NCBI RefSeq assembly: GCF_003945545.1
Contig: NZ_CP029617.1
Location: 6,661,001 to 6,725,000 of the forward strand
DNA length: 64,000 nucleotides
Direction of reading: 5' to 3'
DNA from: Streptomyces sp. WAC 01529
GTDB taxonomy: Bacteria; Actinomycetota; Actinomycetes; Streptomycetales; Streptomycetaceae
Every line of letters begins with the position of its first letter. The first letter of the stretch is position 1. Shown one piece after another: positions 25,411-34,151 of the stretch. The translations under genes and the position numbers were made by a program. Below the pieces are notes generated by a model that was given only the letters and a program-made list of their open reading frames with translations, was not told where the DNA came from and made no database searches.

Positions 25411-26562
25411 ATGCTGGACATCGCCGACGAGCTGAACCGGTGGGTCGAGCAGGGACGTGACTTCGCCGTCGCCACCGTGGTGGCGGTCGGCGGGAGCGCG
25501 CCCCGGCAACCCGGTGCCGCGCTCGCGGTCGACGCCGAAGGCACCGCCATCGGCTCGGTCTCCGGGGGATGTGTGGAGGGCGCGGTCTACGAGCTGTGCC
25601 AACAGGCGCTCCAGGACGGCGAACCCGTGCTCGAACGTTTCGGCTACAGCGACGAGGACGCCTTCGCCGTCGGCCTGACCTGCGGCGGAATCATCGACAT
25701 CCTCGTCACCCCGGTCCGCGCGGACTCCGCGTCCCGGCCGGTGCTCGCCGCCGCCCTCGCCGCCGCCTCCTCGGGGGAGGCGGCGGCGGTCGCCCGCATC
25801 ACCTCCGGGCCCGCCGACCTCATGGGCCGCGCCCTCCTCGTCCGTCCTTCGGGTGCGTACGAGGGTGGCCTCGGCGGCCACCCGGAGCTGGACCGCACGG
25901 TGGCGGGGGAGGCCCGCGCCCTCCTCGACGCGGGCCGCACCGCGACCGTGGAGATCGGCGAGGACGGCTCGCGGTGCGGATCGCCGCTGGTCGTCCTCGT
26001 GGAGTCCAGCGTGCCGCCGCCCCGCATGATCGTGTTCGGCGCCATCGACTTCGCCTCCGCGCTGGTGCGGATCGGCAAGTTCCTCGGCTACCACGTGACC
26101 GTGTGCGACGCGCGGCCCGTCTTCGCGACGCCGACCCGCTTCCCCGACGCCGACGAGATCGTCGTCGAGTGGCCCCACAAGTACCTGGAGAACACCGACG
26201 TCGACGCCCGCACCGTGCTGTGCGTGCTGACCCACGACGCCAAGTTCGACGTACCGCTGCTGCGCCTCGCGCTGCGGCTGCCCGTCGCCTATGTCGGCGC
26301 GATGGGCTCGCGCCGCACCCACGAGGACCGCAACGTCCGGCTGCGCGAGGTCGGCGTCACCGACCTGGAGCTGGCGCGGCTGAGGTCGCCCATCGGGCTC
26401 GACCTCGGCGCTCGTACGCCCGAGGAGACCGCCCTGTCCATCGCCGCGGAGATCGTCGCCAACCGGCGGGGCGGCAGCGGGGTCTCGCTCACCGGGGCGC
26501 ACACGCCCATCCATCACGACGGCACCCGCGGGCCCGCGGGACGCATCGGCTCGGTCGCCTGA
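25411..26562 (+). CDS. XdhC/CoxI family molybdenum-cofactor maturation factor
   Basis: 383 residues. The N-terminal XdhC/CoxI domain (VVAVGGSAPRQPGAALAVD, then GSVSGGCVEGAV) and a C-terminal Rossmann-like domain (MIVFGAIDFASALVRIGKFL, then VLTHDAKFDVPLLRLAL and YVGAMGSRRTHEDR) give the full-length form. In Rhodobacter, XdhC binds molybdenum cofactor, helps its sulfuration and inserts it into XdhB. The same role is inferred for the xanthine dehydrogenase encoded upstream. GAGGAGG precedes ATG 25411 at a good distance. It is the last gene of the purine set. Confidence 0.9.
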   Translation: MLDIADELNRWVEQGRDFAVATVVAVGGSAPRQPGAALAVDAEGTAIGSVSGGCVEGAVYELCQQALQDGEPVLERFGYSDEDAFAVGLTCGGIIDILVTPVRADSASRPVLAAALAAASSGEAAAVARITSGPADLMGRALLVRPSGAYEGGLGGHPELDRTVAGEARALLDAGRTATVEIGEDGSRCGSPLVVLVESSVPPPRMIVFGAIDFASALVRIGKFLGYHVTVCDARPVFATPTRFPDADEIVVEWPHKYLENTDVDARTVLCVLTHDAKFDVPLLRLALRLPVAYVGAMGSRRTHEDRNVRLREVGVTDLELARLRSPIGLDLGARTPEETALSIAAEIVANRRGGSGVSLTGAHTPIHHDGTRGPAGRIGSVA

Positions 26563-26582
26563 GCCGCGCTTCCTGTCGCGAC

Positions 26583-27035
26583 CTAGGCCGTGGGCGGCGC
26601 GGTCGCGGTGAGCCGGTCCACCACCCGGCCGAACATCCGCCGGGCCGCGAAGGCCAGGACCCCGTCGAACAGCCGCGGCAGCCACCGCACGGCCAGCTCC
26701 TCCTGCCAGAGCACCGTGGAGCCCCCGGCGGACGAGGGGCGCACCTCGAACTCCGCCCAGCCCGTCACGAACGAGCCCCGCTTCTCCAGCCGGCACCGCC
26801 CGGGTGAGGCGCCCTGCGGCGGCCGCCAGTCGACGACCTCCATCGGATCGTCGAAGCCGAGGGGGCCGAGCGCGCTGCGGGCGACGAAGACCGTGCCCAC
26901 GCGCGTGGGCGGGGGAGTGCGGACCGTGACGCGGGTGAGCGGTACGGCCTCGCCGTGCCGTTCCCACGTGGTCACACGGCGCCACGCCTCGGCGGCGGGC
27001 AGGGACGTTCGCCTGGCGAACCGGAAGAGAGCCAC
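26583..27035 (-). CDS. SRPBCC (START/Bet v1-fold) family protein
   Basis: 150 residues from a GTG start. The order is an LPAAEAWRRVTTWERHGEAV opening, an RVGTVFVARSALGPLGFDDP block, VVDWRPP, and a C-terminal amphipathic helix (LFDGVLAFAARRMFGRVVDR). This matches small actinobacterial polyketide-cyclase/SRPBCC lipid-binding proteins. No catalytic residues can be assigned. It converges on the XdhC gene, with 20 bp between the stops. Confidence 0.78.
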   Translation of the reverse strand: MALFRFARRTSLPAAEAWRRVTTWERHGEAVPLTRVTVRTPPPTRVGTVFVARSALGPLGFDDPMEVVDWRPPQGASPGRCRLEKRGSFVTGWAEFEVRPSSAGGSTVLWQEELAVRWLPRLFDGVLAFAARRMFGRVVDRLTATAPPTA

Positions 27036-27075
27036 GCCGCTGAGCCTAGTTCCAGCCGGTGCGTGCGGCGTGTGA

Positions 27076-27888
27076 TCAGCGGTAGACCTTGCCCGGCTCG
27101 GCCTTGCCCGGCGCGAGCAGCTGGGAGACCGTCACGAAGACGTAGCCGCGCTTCTTCAGCTCGGCGATGACGCCAGGCACGGCGGGCACGGTGCCCTTGT
27201 AGATGTCGTGCAGCAGGATGATGCCGTCCCGCTTCGTCTGGTCGATGACCCGCTTCTCGATCAGCCGGGAGTCATTGGTCGTGTAGTCCTTGGCCGTGAC
27301 GGTCCACAGGACCTCCGAGAGGCCCAGCTCCTTGGAGAGCTTGTTGACGTCGGCGTCGGTGCGGCCCTGCGGCGGGCGCATCAGCGTCGGCTTCTTCCCT
27401 ATGAGCTTCTCTATCGCCTCGTTGGGGCGCTCCAGCTCGCGGCGCGCCTCCTCGGGCCCGATCTTCGTGAGGATCTTGTGCGACCAGGTGTGGCTGGCGA
27501 CCTCGTGACCCTCGGCGTCCATCTGCCGCACCAGCTCGGGGTACTTCTCGATGTGGTTCCTGCCGAGCGTGAAGAAGGTGGCGGGGACCTTCTCGTCCTT
27601 GAGGATCTTGAGCAGGCGGGGCGTGTTCTCGCTGGGCCCCGCGTCGAAGGTCAGCGCCACGCACTTGGCCGCGCGGCAGTCGACCGTGCCGAACTTCCCC
27701 CGGTCCGCGGCCTTGGCGTCCGCGGCGGCCTTGCGGACGGTGCTGGGGGACTCGGTGTCGAGCTTGGTGCACCCGGTCAGCGCGAGGACGAGAGCCGCCC
27801 CCGCCGCGAGGACGGGGGCGGTGCGAGGCAACCTCGGCGGGGTCCGTCTCGTCTTGAAGGCAGCGGAAGGCATGTTCACGGAAGGCAT
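27076..27888 (-). CDS. polysaccharide deacetylase family lipoprotein
   Basis: 270 residues. A basic N-terminus, a hydrophobic segment and the lipobox LALTGC (Cys near residue 36) predict a lipoprotein on the outer face of the membrane. The NodB-type deacetylase core follows: LTFDAGPSENTP (motif 1), HTWSH (motif 2, the two zinc histidines), RPPQGRTDADV (motif 3) and GIILLHD (motif 5). Motif 1 has Ala where the textbook TFDDGP has the second Asp, a metal ligand; I recall this variant in other actinobacterial members, so I do not call it inactive. It would act on peptidoglycan or another cell-wall glycan. ATG 27888 is used; ATG 27873 and GTG 27903 are alternatives. Confidence 0.83.
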   Translation of the reverse strand: MPSVNMPSAAFKTRRTPPRLPRTAPVLAAGAALVLALTGCTKLDTESPSTVRKAAADAKAADRGKFGTVDCRAAKCVALTFDAGPSENTPRLLKILKDEKVPATFFTLGRNHIEKYPELVRQMDAEGHEVASHTWSHKILTKIGPEEARRELERPNEAIEKLIGKKPTLMRPPQGRTDADVNKLSKELGLSEVLWTVTAKDYTTNDSRLIEKRVIDQTKRDGIILLHDIYKGTVPAVPGVIAELKKRGYVFVTVSQLLAPGKAEPGKVYR

Positions 27889-28122
27889 GTGAGCACTATA
27901 CACACCGCGTATACACGGGGTGCATAGTTGCCCAGGCCCCTGGTCGGCGATCAGGCCCGGGTGGATCCGGTCCGGCCCGCGTGAATTCCGGGCCGAAGCG
28001 ATACCGCTGACCGGGGGAATTCACCCGGCCCGGGAAAGAGATTTCCGGTCGCAAGTTTCGGCGGGTGAATCGTCAGGCGTAATCTTCAGCTATTTTTCGG
28101 GTGGGGCGGGTACAACACTCAT

Positions 28123-28488
28123 ATGAAATCCATGGAGTGGGAACTTGCCATCTCACACACCGCCGCCCTCCTGATGTGGATCGCCGGCGTCGTGGTGGTC
28201 GCGGTTCTTCTCGGCGCCTTTTTCTGGGGGCAGCGGGTTCGCGCGCGCGAGCCCCGGCCACCGCGTCCGGACGAACAGCCGAAGATGCCCGAGGGCGGCC
28301 CCGTGCGGGAGATCCGGGAGTACCGCGACGCGGACGACGTGTCGAGCGAGGACGGCCACCGGCTCACCCCGCACGAGCTGAAGGGTGGGTACGGCCAGTC
28401 GAGCACGCACCCCAGCCCCTCGCAGGACCCCGCCGATCACCGCAAGGGCGACGGCGGCAGCTTTGGCAGCGGCGGCCTCGGCAGCTGA
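28123..28488 (+). CDS. DUF6479-type small membrane-anchored protein
   Basis: 121 residues. One membrane segment near the N-terminus (LLMWIAGVVVVAVLLGAFFW) is followed by a hydrophilic tail with the REPRPPRPDEQPKMPEGGPV block and an REIREYRDADDV motif, ending in a glycine/serine-rich GDGGSFGSGGLGS. This arrangement matches the DUF6479 family of Streptomyces, which has no known role. It probably sits in the cytoplasmic membrane with the tail in the cytosol. Confidence 0.75.
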   Translation: MKSMEWELAISHTAALLMWIAGVVVVAVLLGAFFWGQRVRAREPRPPRPDEQPKMPEGGPVREIREYRDADDVSSEDGHRLTPHELKGGYGQSSTHPSPSQDPADHRKGDGGSFGSGGLGS

Positions 28489-28539
28489 CCGCGCCCCGGT
28501 GCTCGTGCCCTGCGGGGTGCGAGCGGCCGCCGGGGCCGC

Positions 28540-29313
28540 TCAGGCGCGGCGGTCGGCGGAGGCGGCGACCGCCGCGGCTCCCTCGTGCCCGTGACCCCGC
28601 AGGTGGTAGACGTTGAACGCCTTGCGGATGACGGGCTGGGCGACGTTGCGGACGGGTACGCCGCCGCTGGTCATGCCGTGCTCGGTCCCCGCGTGCGCGT
28701 GGCCGTGCACCGCCAGGTCCGCGCCCGCCGCGTCGACCGCCTCCGCCAGCAGATAGCTGCCGAGGAACGGATAGATCTCCAGCGGTTCGCCCGCGAGCGT
28801 GTCCGGCACCGGCGCGAAGTGCGTGAGCGCCACCCTCGTATCGCACCCCTGTTCGGCAAGCTCTTCCAGTGAGGCCCGCAGCCCCTCGGCGCAGCGGCGG
28901 GTGTACCGGATGAACTCCTTCATCAGGGGTTCCCCGAACTCGCTCCCACTGCGGCCCACGAACCCACCGCCGAACCCCTTGGTGCCCGCGACGCCCACCC
29001 GCGCCCCGTCGACCTCGACGACCGTGCTCTGCCCTTCGAGCACCTGTACGCCGGCGTCGCGCAGGACGGCGGTGACCTCCTCGGGCCGCTCCTCGTGATG
29101 GTCGTGGTTGCCGAGCACGGCGATGACCGGCACCGGCAGATCCGCCACCTCGCGCGCCACCACCCGGGCCTCGTCCGGAGTGCCGTGCCGGGTGAGGTCC
29201 CCGGCGAGAAGCAGCAGGTCGGCACAGTCGTGCAGCGTTTCGAAGGCGGGCCTGAGCAGTCCCTGACTGTCGGCCCCCATGTGGATGTCCCCCACGGCCG
29301 CGACGCGGATCAT
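28540..29313 (-). CDS. calcineurin-like metallophosphoesterase
   Basis: 257 residues with all family motifs in order: GDIHMG, GDLTRHG, GNHDHHEE, LTHFAPVPD and HGHAHAG. They hold a di-metal centre that hydrolyses phosphomono- or diesters. The substrate cannot be told. Its ATG overlaps the stop of the upstream BON-like gene by four bases (ATGA), and that gene overlaps a nucleotidyltransferase-like gene the same way, so the three form one translationally coupled operon. Confidence 0.88.
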   Translation of the reverse strand: MIRVAAVGDIHMGADSQGLLRPAFETLHDCADLLLLAGDLTRHGTPDEARVVAREVADLPVPVIAVLGNHDHHEERPEEVTAVLRDAGVQVLEGQSTVVEVDGARVGVAGTKGFGGGFVGRSGSEFGEPLMKEFIRYTRRCAEGLRASLEELAEQGCDTRVALTHFAPVPDTLAGEPLEIYPFLGSYLLAEAVDAAGADLAVHGHAHAGTEHGMTSGGVPVRNVAQPVIRKAFNVYHLRGHGHEGAAAVAASADRRA

Positions 29314-29564
29314 ACGACTTCCTCCGGGTGGTCCGGGGCCGCCGATCCGGCGACCACGACATCGAAGTGCACTGTCTGCCCGGCCAGTTCCTCGTGCACG
29401 GTACGGAGCAACTCCTCGCGGCAGTGCGATGAGGGGACGGTCCCGACGACCGCCACGGACGAGCCGCGGGCCTCGACGCGTATGCCGAGTTCACCCAGCT
29501 CCTCCGCGGCGAGCCTTTCCTTCAAATGGGCGATGCGGTATTCGACGTTGGCTTGCTCGTTCAT
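29310..29564 (-). CDS. small BON-domain-like protein
   Basis: 84 residues. The pattern is a helix with VEYRIAHLKERLAAEEL, a short strand GIRVEARGSSVAVVGTVPS, a helix CREELLRTVHEELAG and a strand VHFDVVVA. This resembles one BON domain, a small alpha/beta fold thought to bind phospholipid. No signal peptide is seen, which is unusual for BON proteins. It is coupled by ATGA overlaps to the genes on both sides. Confidence 0.6.
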   Translation of the reverse strand: MNEQANVEYRIAHLKERLAAEELGELGIRVEARGSSVAVVGTVPSSHCREELLRTVHEELAGQTVHFDVVVAGSAAPDHPEEVV

Positions 29565-30325
29565 CGGTCTCCTCCTCGCGGGGCGACGTCCGATGCGTGG
29601 GGCGATGCGTTATGCGGGGCGCCATACGGTGCGTTATGCGGTGCGCCGTGCGGTGCGATGACTTCCAGGCGTTCCAGCAGATAGAGGAAAGCGGCCGGCA
29701 TCGGCGCGTCACCGCATTCGCCGCGTACCGCCTCCCAGTCGACCATCTCGCGCAGCTGCCGCGCGATCGGCAGTACAGCGCCGAAGTCGCAGTGGTGCTC
29801 GGAGAACGCGGCGAGCAGCGCCCGCATCAGATCGGTCGGTGCGAGGACCGGCATGCGCACCGAGTCCACCGGCAGCTCCACGGCCCGCCCCAGCAGCTCC
29901 GCGGTGACCGGCTGGTGGGCCAGTTCGAAGATGAGGTCGATGTCCTGGCCCAGGCACTTGGCCTTGAGGAGCCAGTCCTCGGGCGGCGCGTACACCGTCA
30001 GACCGGCCTCCTCCAGCGTGGCCGCGACCGGCCCGGCGTCCTCGGGCCTGATGCAGAAGTCGGCGTCGTGCTGGAGGTTGCCGGTCCCGCCGTGGGCGTA
30101 GACGGCGACGCTGCCGGCGAGGGCGAAATCGTGCTCGTGGCGCTTGAGGATGGCGGCGACCTGCTTGGTCGCCTCCAGGATGGCCTGGTTCAGGTCGGGC
30201 GGAAGCTCGTCCGCGCACACCTCGTGGTGCGGGGACCCTCCGAGCACTCCCGCCGCCGGACGCAGCTCGGTCACCGGCTTGCGTCCGTCCCCGTCGGGAG
30301 TGGTCTCTTCTGCGTTCGGCGTCAC
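29561..30325 (-). CDS. nucleotidyltransferase-fold protein
   Basis: 254 residues from GTG 30325, which has GGAG upstream; the frame continues open to 30436 with an unlikely arginine-rich stretch. The core AGSVAVYAHGGTGNLQHDADFCI contains the GS motif and a DxD (core GSVAVYAHGG and HDADFCI), as in minimal nucleotidyltransferases and AbiEii-like proteins. DWLLKAKCLGQDIDLIF supplies the third acidic strand. The function is unknown: RNA or small-molecule nucleotidylation, or a degenerate fold. The C-terminal tail, HGAPHNAPYGAPHNASPHA, comes from a 24-bp DNA repeat. Confidence 0.65.
   Translation of the reverse strand: MTPNAEETTPDGDGRKPVTELRPAAGVLGGSPHHEVCADELPPDLNQAILEATKQVAAILKRHEHDFALAGSVAVYAHGGTGNLQHDADFCIRPEDAGPVAATLEEAGLTVYAPPEDWLLKAKCLGQDIDLIFELAHQPVTAELLGRAVELPVDSVRMPVLAPTDLMRALLAAFSEHHCDFGAVLPIARQLREMVDWEAVRGECGDAPMPAAFLYLLERLEVIAPHGAPHNAPYGAPHNASPHASDVAPRGGDR
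29604..29660 (-). repeat. 24-bp tandem repeat in the nucleotidyltransferase tail
   Basis: Two units of 24 bp, G(A/G)TGCGTTATGCGG(G/T)GCG at their core, occupy 29604-29627 and 29628-29651, with a partial third up to 29660. On the coding strand they give APHNAPYG-type tail repeats just before the stop. Confidence 0.7.
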
Positions 30326-30589
30326 CTGCTGCTCCGTTTCCGGACGCCGGCTGCTGCACTGTCGTCGTGCAGGTCGGCGGTCTCCGACGATCGCTGCCTC
30401 AGGCAGCACCGGTACCCGGACCGCCGGGTTCGACACGGGTCATTTCTCCGTGCGGCACCGTGGCGCACAAATGTGCGCGATGTTGGATTTCCCTTATACC
30501 GCAGGGGCGGCCACGCCACCTCTCCGCGCGACGCGGAGGCCAGGGGACCCGGGACCAACAGGCCAGGGGCGCGGCTCATTGGGCGCGGC

Positions 30590-31399
30590 TCAAGGGCGCC
30601 GCCACTCGTCGCTCCGCAGATGCGATCCGGCCTGCGGTCCCATCCGCACCATGCCGCCGTCCGCGATCCAGGACGCGCCGGTCACGTACGAGGCGTCGGG
30701 CCCGGCGAGGAAGGCGATGACGGCGGCGATCTCGCGGGCGTCACCGGGGCGCCCGAGCGGGATGCCGGGCCGGCGCACACCGTGTACGTCCGTGTCCTCC
30801 TGGCCCGTCATGGGCGTGGCGATCTCGCCGGGGGCGACGGCGTTGACCGTGATGCCGTGCTCGGCGAGTTCCAGGGCCATCACCTGCGTGAGCAGCCCGA
30901 GACCGCCCTTGGCGGCGCAGTAGGGGGCCGCGCCCACGCGGGGCTGGTGCTCGTGCACGGAGGTCACGTTGACGATGCGGCCGCCGTCGCCCTGCCGGAT
31001 CATGCGGCGCGCGGCGCGCTGGCCGCACAGGAAGGGGCCGATGAGGTCGACGTCGATGACCTGCCTGACGGTCTCGTGCTCCAGGTCGAGGAAGGGGGTC
31101 GCGGTACCCGTACCGGCGTTGTTCACCAGGACGTCGATCCGCCCAAGCCGCTCCGCGAGGTCGTCGATGACGTCCGCGGCATCGGGCAGCCGGGTCAGGT
31201 CCATCTGGGCGACGGCCGCGCGCCGGCCGTGCCTGCCCACCTCCTCGGCCGTCCTCTCGGCGCCTTCCCGGTCGCCGTGCCAGGTGATCCCGACATCCAT
31301 GCCGGCCTCGGCGAGCCGGACGGCGGTGGCCCTGCCGATGCCGGAGTCCGCGCCGGTGATGACGGCCACTCCGGTGGCGGAAGCGGTGGGGACGGTCAT
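30590..31399 (-). CDS. SDR family NAD(P)-dependent oxidoreductase
   Basis: 269 residues. The classical short-chain dehydrogenase motifs are complete: TGADSGIGRA for the dinucleotide, NNAGTG, the catalytic Ser in NVTSVHEH, YCAAK for Tyr and Lys, and PGEIATPM. The substrate is unknown; an alcohol, sugar or stress-related carbonyl is possible. It is divergent from catalase and shares with it a region containing a palindromic SigB-like -10 element, so both may belong to a general-stress set. Confidence 0.9.
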   Translation of the reverse strand: MTVPTASATGVAVITGADSGIGRATAVRLAEAGMDVGITWHGDREGAERTAEEVGRHGRRAAVAQMDLTRLPDAADVIDDLAERLGRIDVLVNNAGTGTATPFLDLEHETVRQVIDVDLIGPFLCGQRAARRMIRQGDGGRIVNVTSVHEHQPRVGAAPYCAAKGGLGLLTQVMALELAEHGITVNAVAPGEIATPMTGQEDTDVHGVRRPGIPLGRPGDAREIAAVIAFLAGPDASYVTGASWIADGGMVRMGPQAGSHLRSDEWRRP

Positions 31400-31447
31400 G
31401 GAGCCTCCTGGTCGTTGCGGAGTCGGCGTGAAACGGACCGCTCGCCT

Positions 31448-31495
31448 GCCTTGAGCGGACTGCCGATGGGTACCCGGGGAGCAGGGCGTTCAGCC
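31448..31495. promoter_or_regulatory. bidirectional SigB-like promoter element between SDR and catalase
   Basis: The 8-bp palindrome GGGTACCC (31468-31475) offers the Streptomyces SigB-type -10 GGGTAC on both strands. On the plus strand GCCT at 31448-31451 lies 16 bp upstream. On the minus strand GGCT (31495-31492) also lies 16 bp upstream. Both fit the consensus GNNT-N14-16-GGGTAC/T. It is 70 bp from the SDR start and about 95 bp from the catalase start. The -35 part is loose, so chance matching is possible. Confidence 0.5.
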
Positions 31496-31568
31496 TATAA
31501 CTCGCTTAGCGTGGGAAACCGGAGCATAAGGAACGTACAACGCACACGGGTCGAAGGAGTCGACGATC

Positions 31569-33227
31569 GTGACGGACGTATCGAGCAAGGGCCCCGCCTC
31601 GGGCGACGAGCGCGAGACGCTCACCAACCGGCAGGGCCACCCGGTCTACGACAACCAGAACCAGCGCACCGTCGGCGCCCGCGGCCCGGCGACGCTGGAG
31701 AACTACCAGTTCCTCGAGAAGATCAGCCACTTCGACCGCGAGCGCATCCCCGAGCGTGTCGTCCACGCCCGCGGCGTCACCGCGTACGGCTACTTCGAGG
31801 CGTACGGCTCCCTGGGCGACGACCCCATCGGCCGCTTCACCCGCGCCAAGCTCTTCCAGGAGCGCGGCAAGCGTACGGACGTCGCCGTGCGCTTCTCCAC
31901 GGTGATCGGCGGCCGCGACTCGTCGGAGGCGGCCCGTGACCCGCGCGGCTTCGCGGTGAAGTTCTACACCGAGGACGGCAACTGGGACCTGGTCGGCAAC
32001 AACCTGGGTGTGTTCTTCATCCGGGACGCGATCAAGTTCCCCGACGTCATCCACGCCCTCAAGCCGGACCCCGTGACCTTCGAGCAGCAGCCGCGGCGGA
32101 TCTTCGACTTCATGTCGCAGACCCCCGAGTCCATGCACATGCTGGTCAACCTCTTCAGCCCGCGCGGCATCCCCTCGGACTACCGCCACATGCAGGGCTT
32201 CGGCGTCAACACGTACAAGTGGGTCAACGACCAGGGGGAGTCCCTCCTGGTGAAGTACCACTGGATGCCCAAGCAGGGCGTCCGCAGCATGACCGAGGAG
32301 GACGCGGCGAACGTACAGGCCGACGGCCTCGGGCACGCCACCAAGGACCTGTACGAGTCGATCGCGCGCGGCGACCACCCGGAGTGGGAGCTGCTCGTCC
32401 AGGTGATGGAGGACCACGACCACCCCGAGCTGGACTTCGACCCGCTCGACGACACCAAGACCTGGCCCGAGCAGGACTTCCCGCCGAAGGCGGTCGGCCG
32501 GATGGTGCTCGACCGGATGCCGGAGAACTACTTCGCGGAGAACGAGCAGATCTCGTTCGGCACCGGCGTCCTGGTGGACGGCCTCGACTTCTCCGACGAC
32601 AAGATGCTGGTGGGCCGCACGTTCTCCTACAGCGACACCCAGCGCTACCGGGTCGGCCCCAACTACCTCCAGCTGCCCGTCAACCAGGCCAAGAACGCCC
32701 GCGTGCGCACCAACCAGCGCGACGGCCTGATGACCTACCAGGTCGACGGCGGCGGCGAGAACCCCCTCGTCAACTACGAGCCGTCCATCACCGGCGGGCT
32801 CCGGGAGGCGCAGTATCCGACCCACGACGAGCAGGGTCCGGAGATCCACGGCAGGCTCACGCGCAAGCGGATCCCGCGTACGAACGACTACCTCCAGGCA
32901 GGTCAGCGGTACTGCCTGATGGAGCAGTGGGAGCGGGACGACCTCGTCAAGAACTTCGTCGACCTGCTCTCCCAGTGCCCCCGGGAGATCCAGGAACGGA
33001 TGGTCTGGCACTTCCTGCTCGTCGAGAACGAGCTGGGCCTCAAGGTCGGCGAGGGCCTCGGCATCGGCCCGAAGGACGTGGCGGGCCTCCAGCCGCTGGC
33101 CGGCCAGGACCTGACGGACGAGGACCGCAAGCGCCTCGCCAACCTGGGCGACAACCCGCCGCGCGATGTCAGCGGGCTGACGATGACGCACTGCGTGCCG
33201 AACGAGAGGCACGTCGTCACGCGGTGA
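31569..33227 (+). CDS. katA: monofunctional haem catalase
   Basis: 552 residues. The N-terminal region holds the distal His in RVVHARG (H66), the distal Asn in LVGNNLGVFFIRD (N144/145) and RFSTVIGGRDSSEAARDPRG; the proximal haem-ligand Tyr lies in FSYSDTQRYRVGPNY, near residue 354. It degrades hydrogen peroxide in the cytoplasm. The C-terminus extends about 60 residues past the small-subunit core with a predicted helical tail. GTG 31569 has GAAGGAG upstream. A SigB-like element and a downstream hairpin frame it as a single-gene unit. The symbol follows general use for small-subunit catalases. Confidence 0.93.
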   Translation: MTDVSSKGPASGDERETLTNRQGHPVYDNQNQRTVGARGPATLENYQFLEKISHFDRERIPERVVHARGVTAYGYFEAYGSLGDDPIGRFTRAKLFQERGKRTDVAVRFSTVIGGRDSSEAARDPRGFAVKFYTEDGNWDLVGNNLGVFFIRDAIKFPDVIHALKPDPVTFEQQPRRIFDFMSQTPESMHMLVNLFSPRGIPSDYRHMQGFGVNTYKWVNDQGESLLVKYHWMPKQGVRSMTEEDAANVQADGLGHATKDLYESIARGDHPEWELLVQVMEDHDHPELDFDPLDDTKTWPEQDFPPKAVGRMVLDRMPENYFAENEQISFGTGVLVDGLDFSDDKMLVGRTFSYSDTQRYRVGPNYLQLPVNQAKNARVRTNQRDGLMTYQVDGGGENPLVNYEPSITGGLREAQYPTHDEQGPEIHGRLTRKRIPRTNDYLQAGQRYCLMEQWERDDLVKNFVDLLSQCPREIQERMVWHFLLVENELGLKVGEGLGIGPKDVAGLQPLAGQDLTDEDRKRLANLGDNPPRDVSGLTMTHCVPNERHVVTR

Positions 33228-33240
33228 GCCCTTACGCGGA

Positions 33241-33274
33241 GACTGCGGGCGCCCGCCTCGGGCCACCCGCAGTC
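33241..33274 (+). terminator. catalase terminator
   Basis: GACTGCGGG (33241-33249) and CCCGCAGTC (33266-33274) make a 9-bp perfect stem 13 bp after the catalase stop. It has a GC-rich 16-nt loop that can itself fold. CTGCTCTA repeats follow. Confidence 0.7.
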
Positions 33275-33311
33275 CCTGTACTGCTCTACTGCTCTACTGC
33301 TGGGGCTTCGC

Positions 33312-33806
33312 TCAGCCAGGGCCCGCCCGGTAAGCCGCCGTCCTGCCGTGACCGGCGGCCGAGCCCTCTTCCGCACGGGTCGCCGCGCTGGCGGCCAGGC
33401 CGAGCAGCAGCGCCACCGCGCCGCAGATGATGTTGCTGACCACGGACCTGGTGGTGCTCATGTCACCCGCCACGACCCACGGGGCGACGATCGTCCACAG
33501 CCCCAGCGCACAAGCGGCCCACGCCATGCTGTGGGTGCGTTCGTACGCTCGGCCGAAGCCGCCGCTCATCAGCAGGGCGTAGGCGATGCCGACGATGAGG
33601 TTGACGACCGTCAGCCTCGCCAGGCCGTCGAAGCCCACGATCCAGGGCGAGGCGGCCAGGTAGAGGCCGGTGAGGAAGGCCATCGTCTCGACGGCTTGCA
33701 CTTTCGGTGTGCTCGCCGCGCGCTCGGCGATCTCATGACGAGCGCGGATGTCGACGATGTCGGGATGCGTCTCCATCGATGACGGGGACCTGGGGGACGT
33801 TGTCAT
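33312..33806 (-). CDS. SPW repeat membrane protein
   Basis: 164 residues. After a hydrophilic N-terminus, four hydrophobic helices carry two copies of the SPW-type motif: ASPWIVGF near residue 55 and VAPWVVAG near residue 113. SPW proteins are small membrane proteins of unknown role in actinobacteria and related groups. ATG 33806 has GGAGG at 8 nt. It converges on catalase. Confidence 0.83.
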   Translation of the reverse strand: MTTSPRSPSSMETHPDIVDIRARHEIAERAASTPKVQAVETMAFLTGLYLAASPWIVGFDGLARLTVVNLIVGIAYALLMSGGFGRAYERTHSMAWAACALGLWTIVAPWVVAGDMSTTRSVVSNIICGAVALLLGLAASAATRAEEGSAAGHGRTAAYRAGPG

Positions 33807-34151
33807 TACGCCCACCTCCAGCTGAGTGGTGGTACTTGGTGCGTGTGGTTCCAGATGTGGGGGGCCGCGTGTACCGATGCACGCGGCCGAACCAGGACGC
33901 GGGCCGACGCGGTGGTCCACGGACTCATCGGCCGGCTCAGGCATGGCGATCACCATCCAGAGTACTCGCGGAGACGGCCGCGGGCGCGGCGCGAGAACCG
34001 GTCCCCGACCCGCCGCCGGACCGGTACGGATAGCCTCCGGGGATGGATGTGCGACTGGCCGCGTATGCCGTCTCCGTCGAGGCCGGACGAGCGGCTCCCG
34101 TCCCGGTCGGCGGCCTGATCCGGCACTGAGGTCGCGTCGGCGCCGGGTGGC
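33807..34151. other. intergenic, no gene seen
   Basis: 345 bp between the SPW gene start and the TetR gene stop, both on the minus strand. I see only frames that shadow GC-rich DNA and no clear hairpin, repeat or RNA. The SPW promoter must lie in its left part. Confidence 0.5.

Noticed and set aside
27640..27670. Loss of the second Asp in the deacetylase motif (TFDAGP instead of TFDDGP) as inactivation
   Set aside because: I recall this variant in other actinobacterial homologues that keep the zinc histidines, so it alone does not show loss of function.
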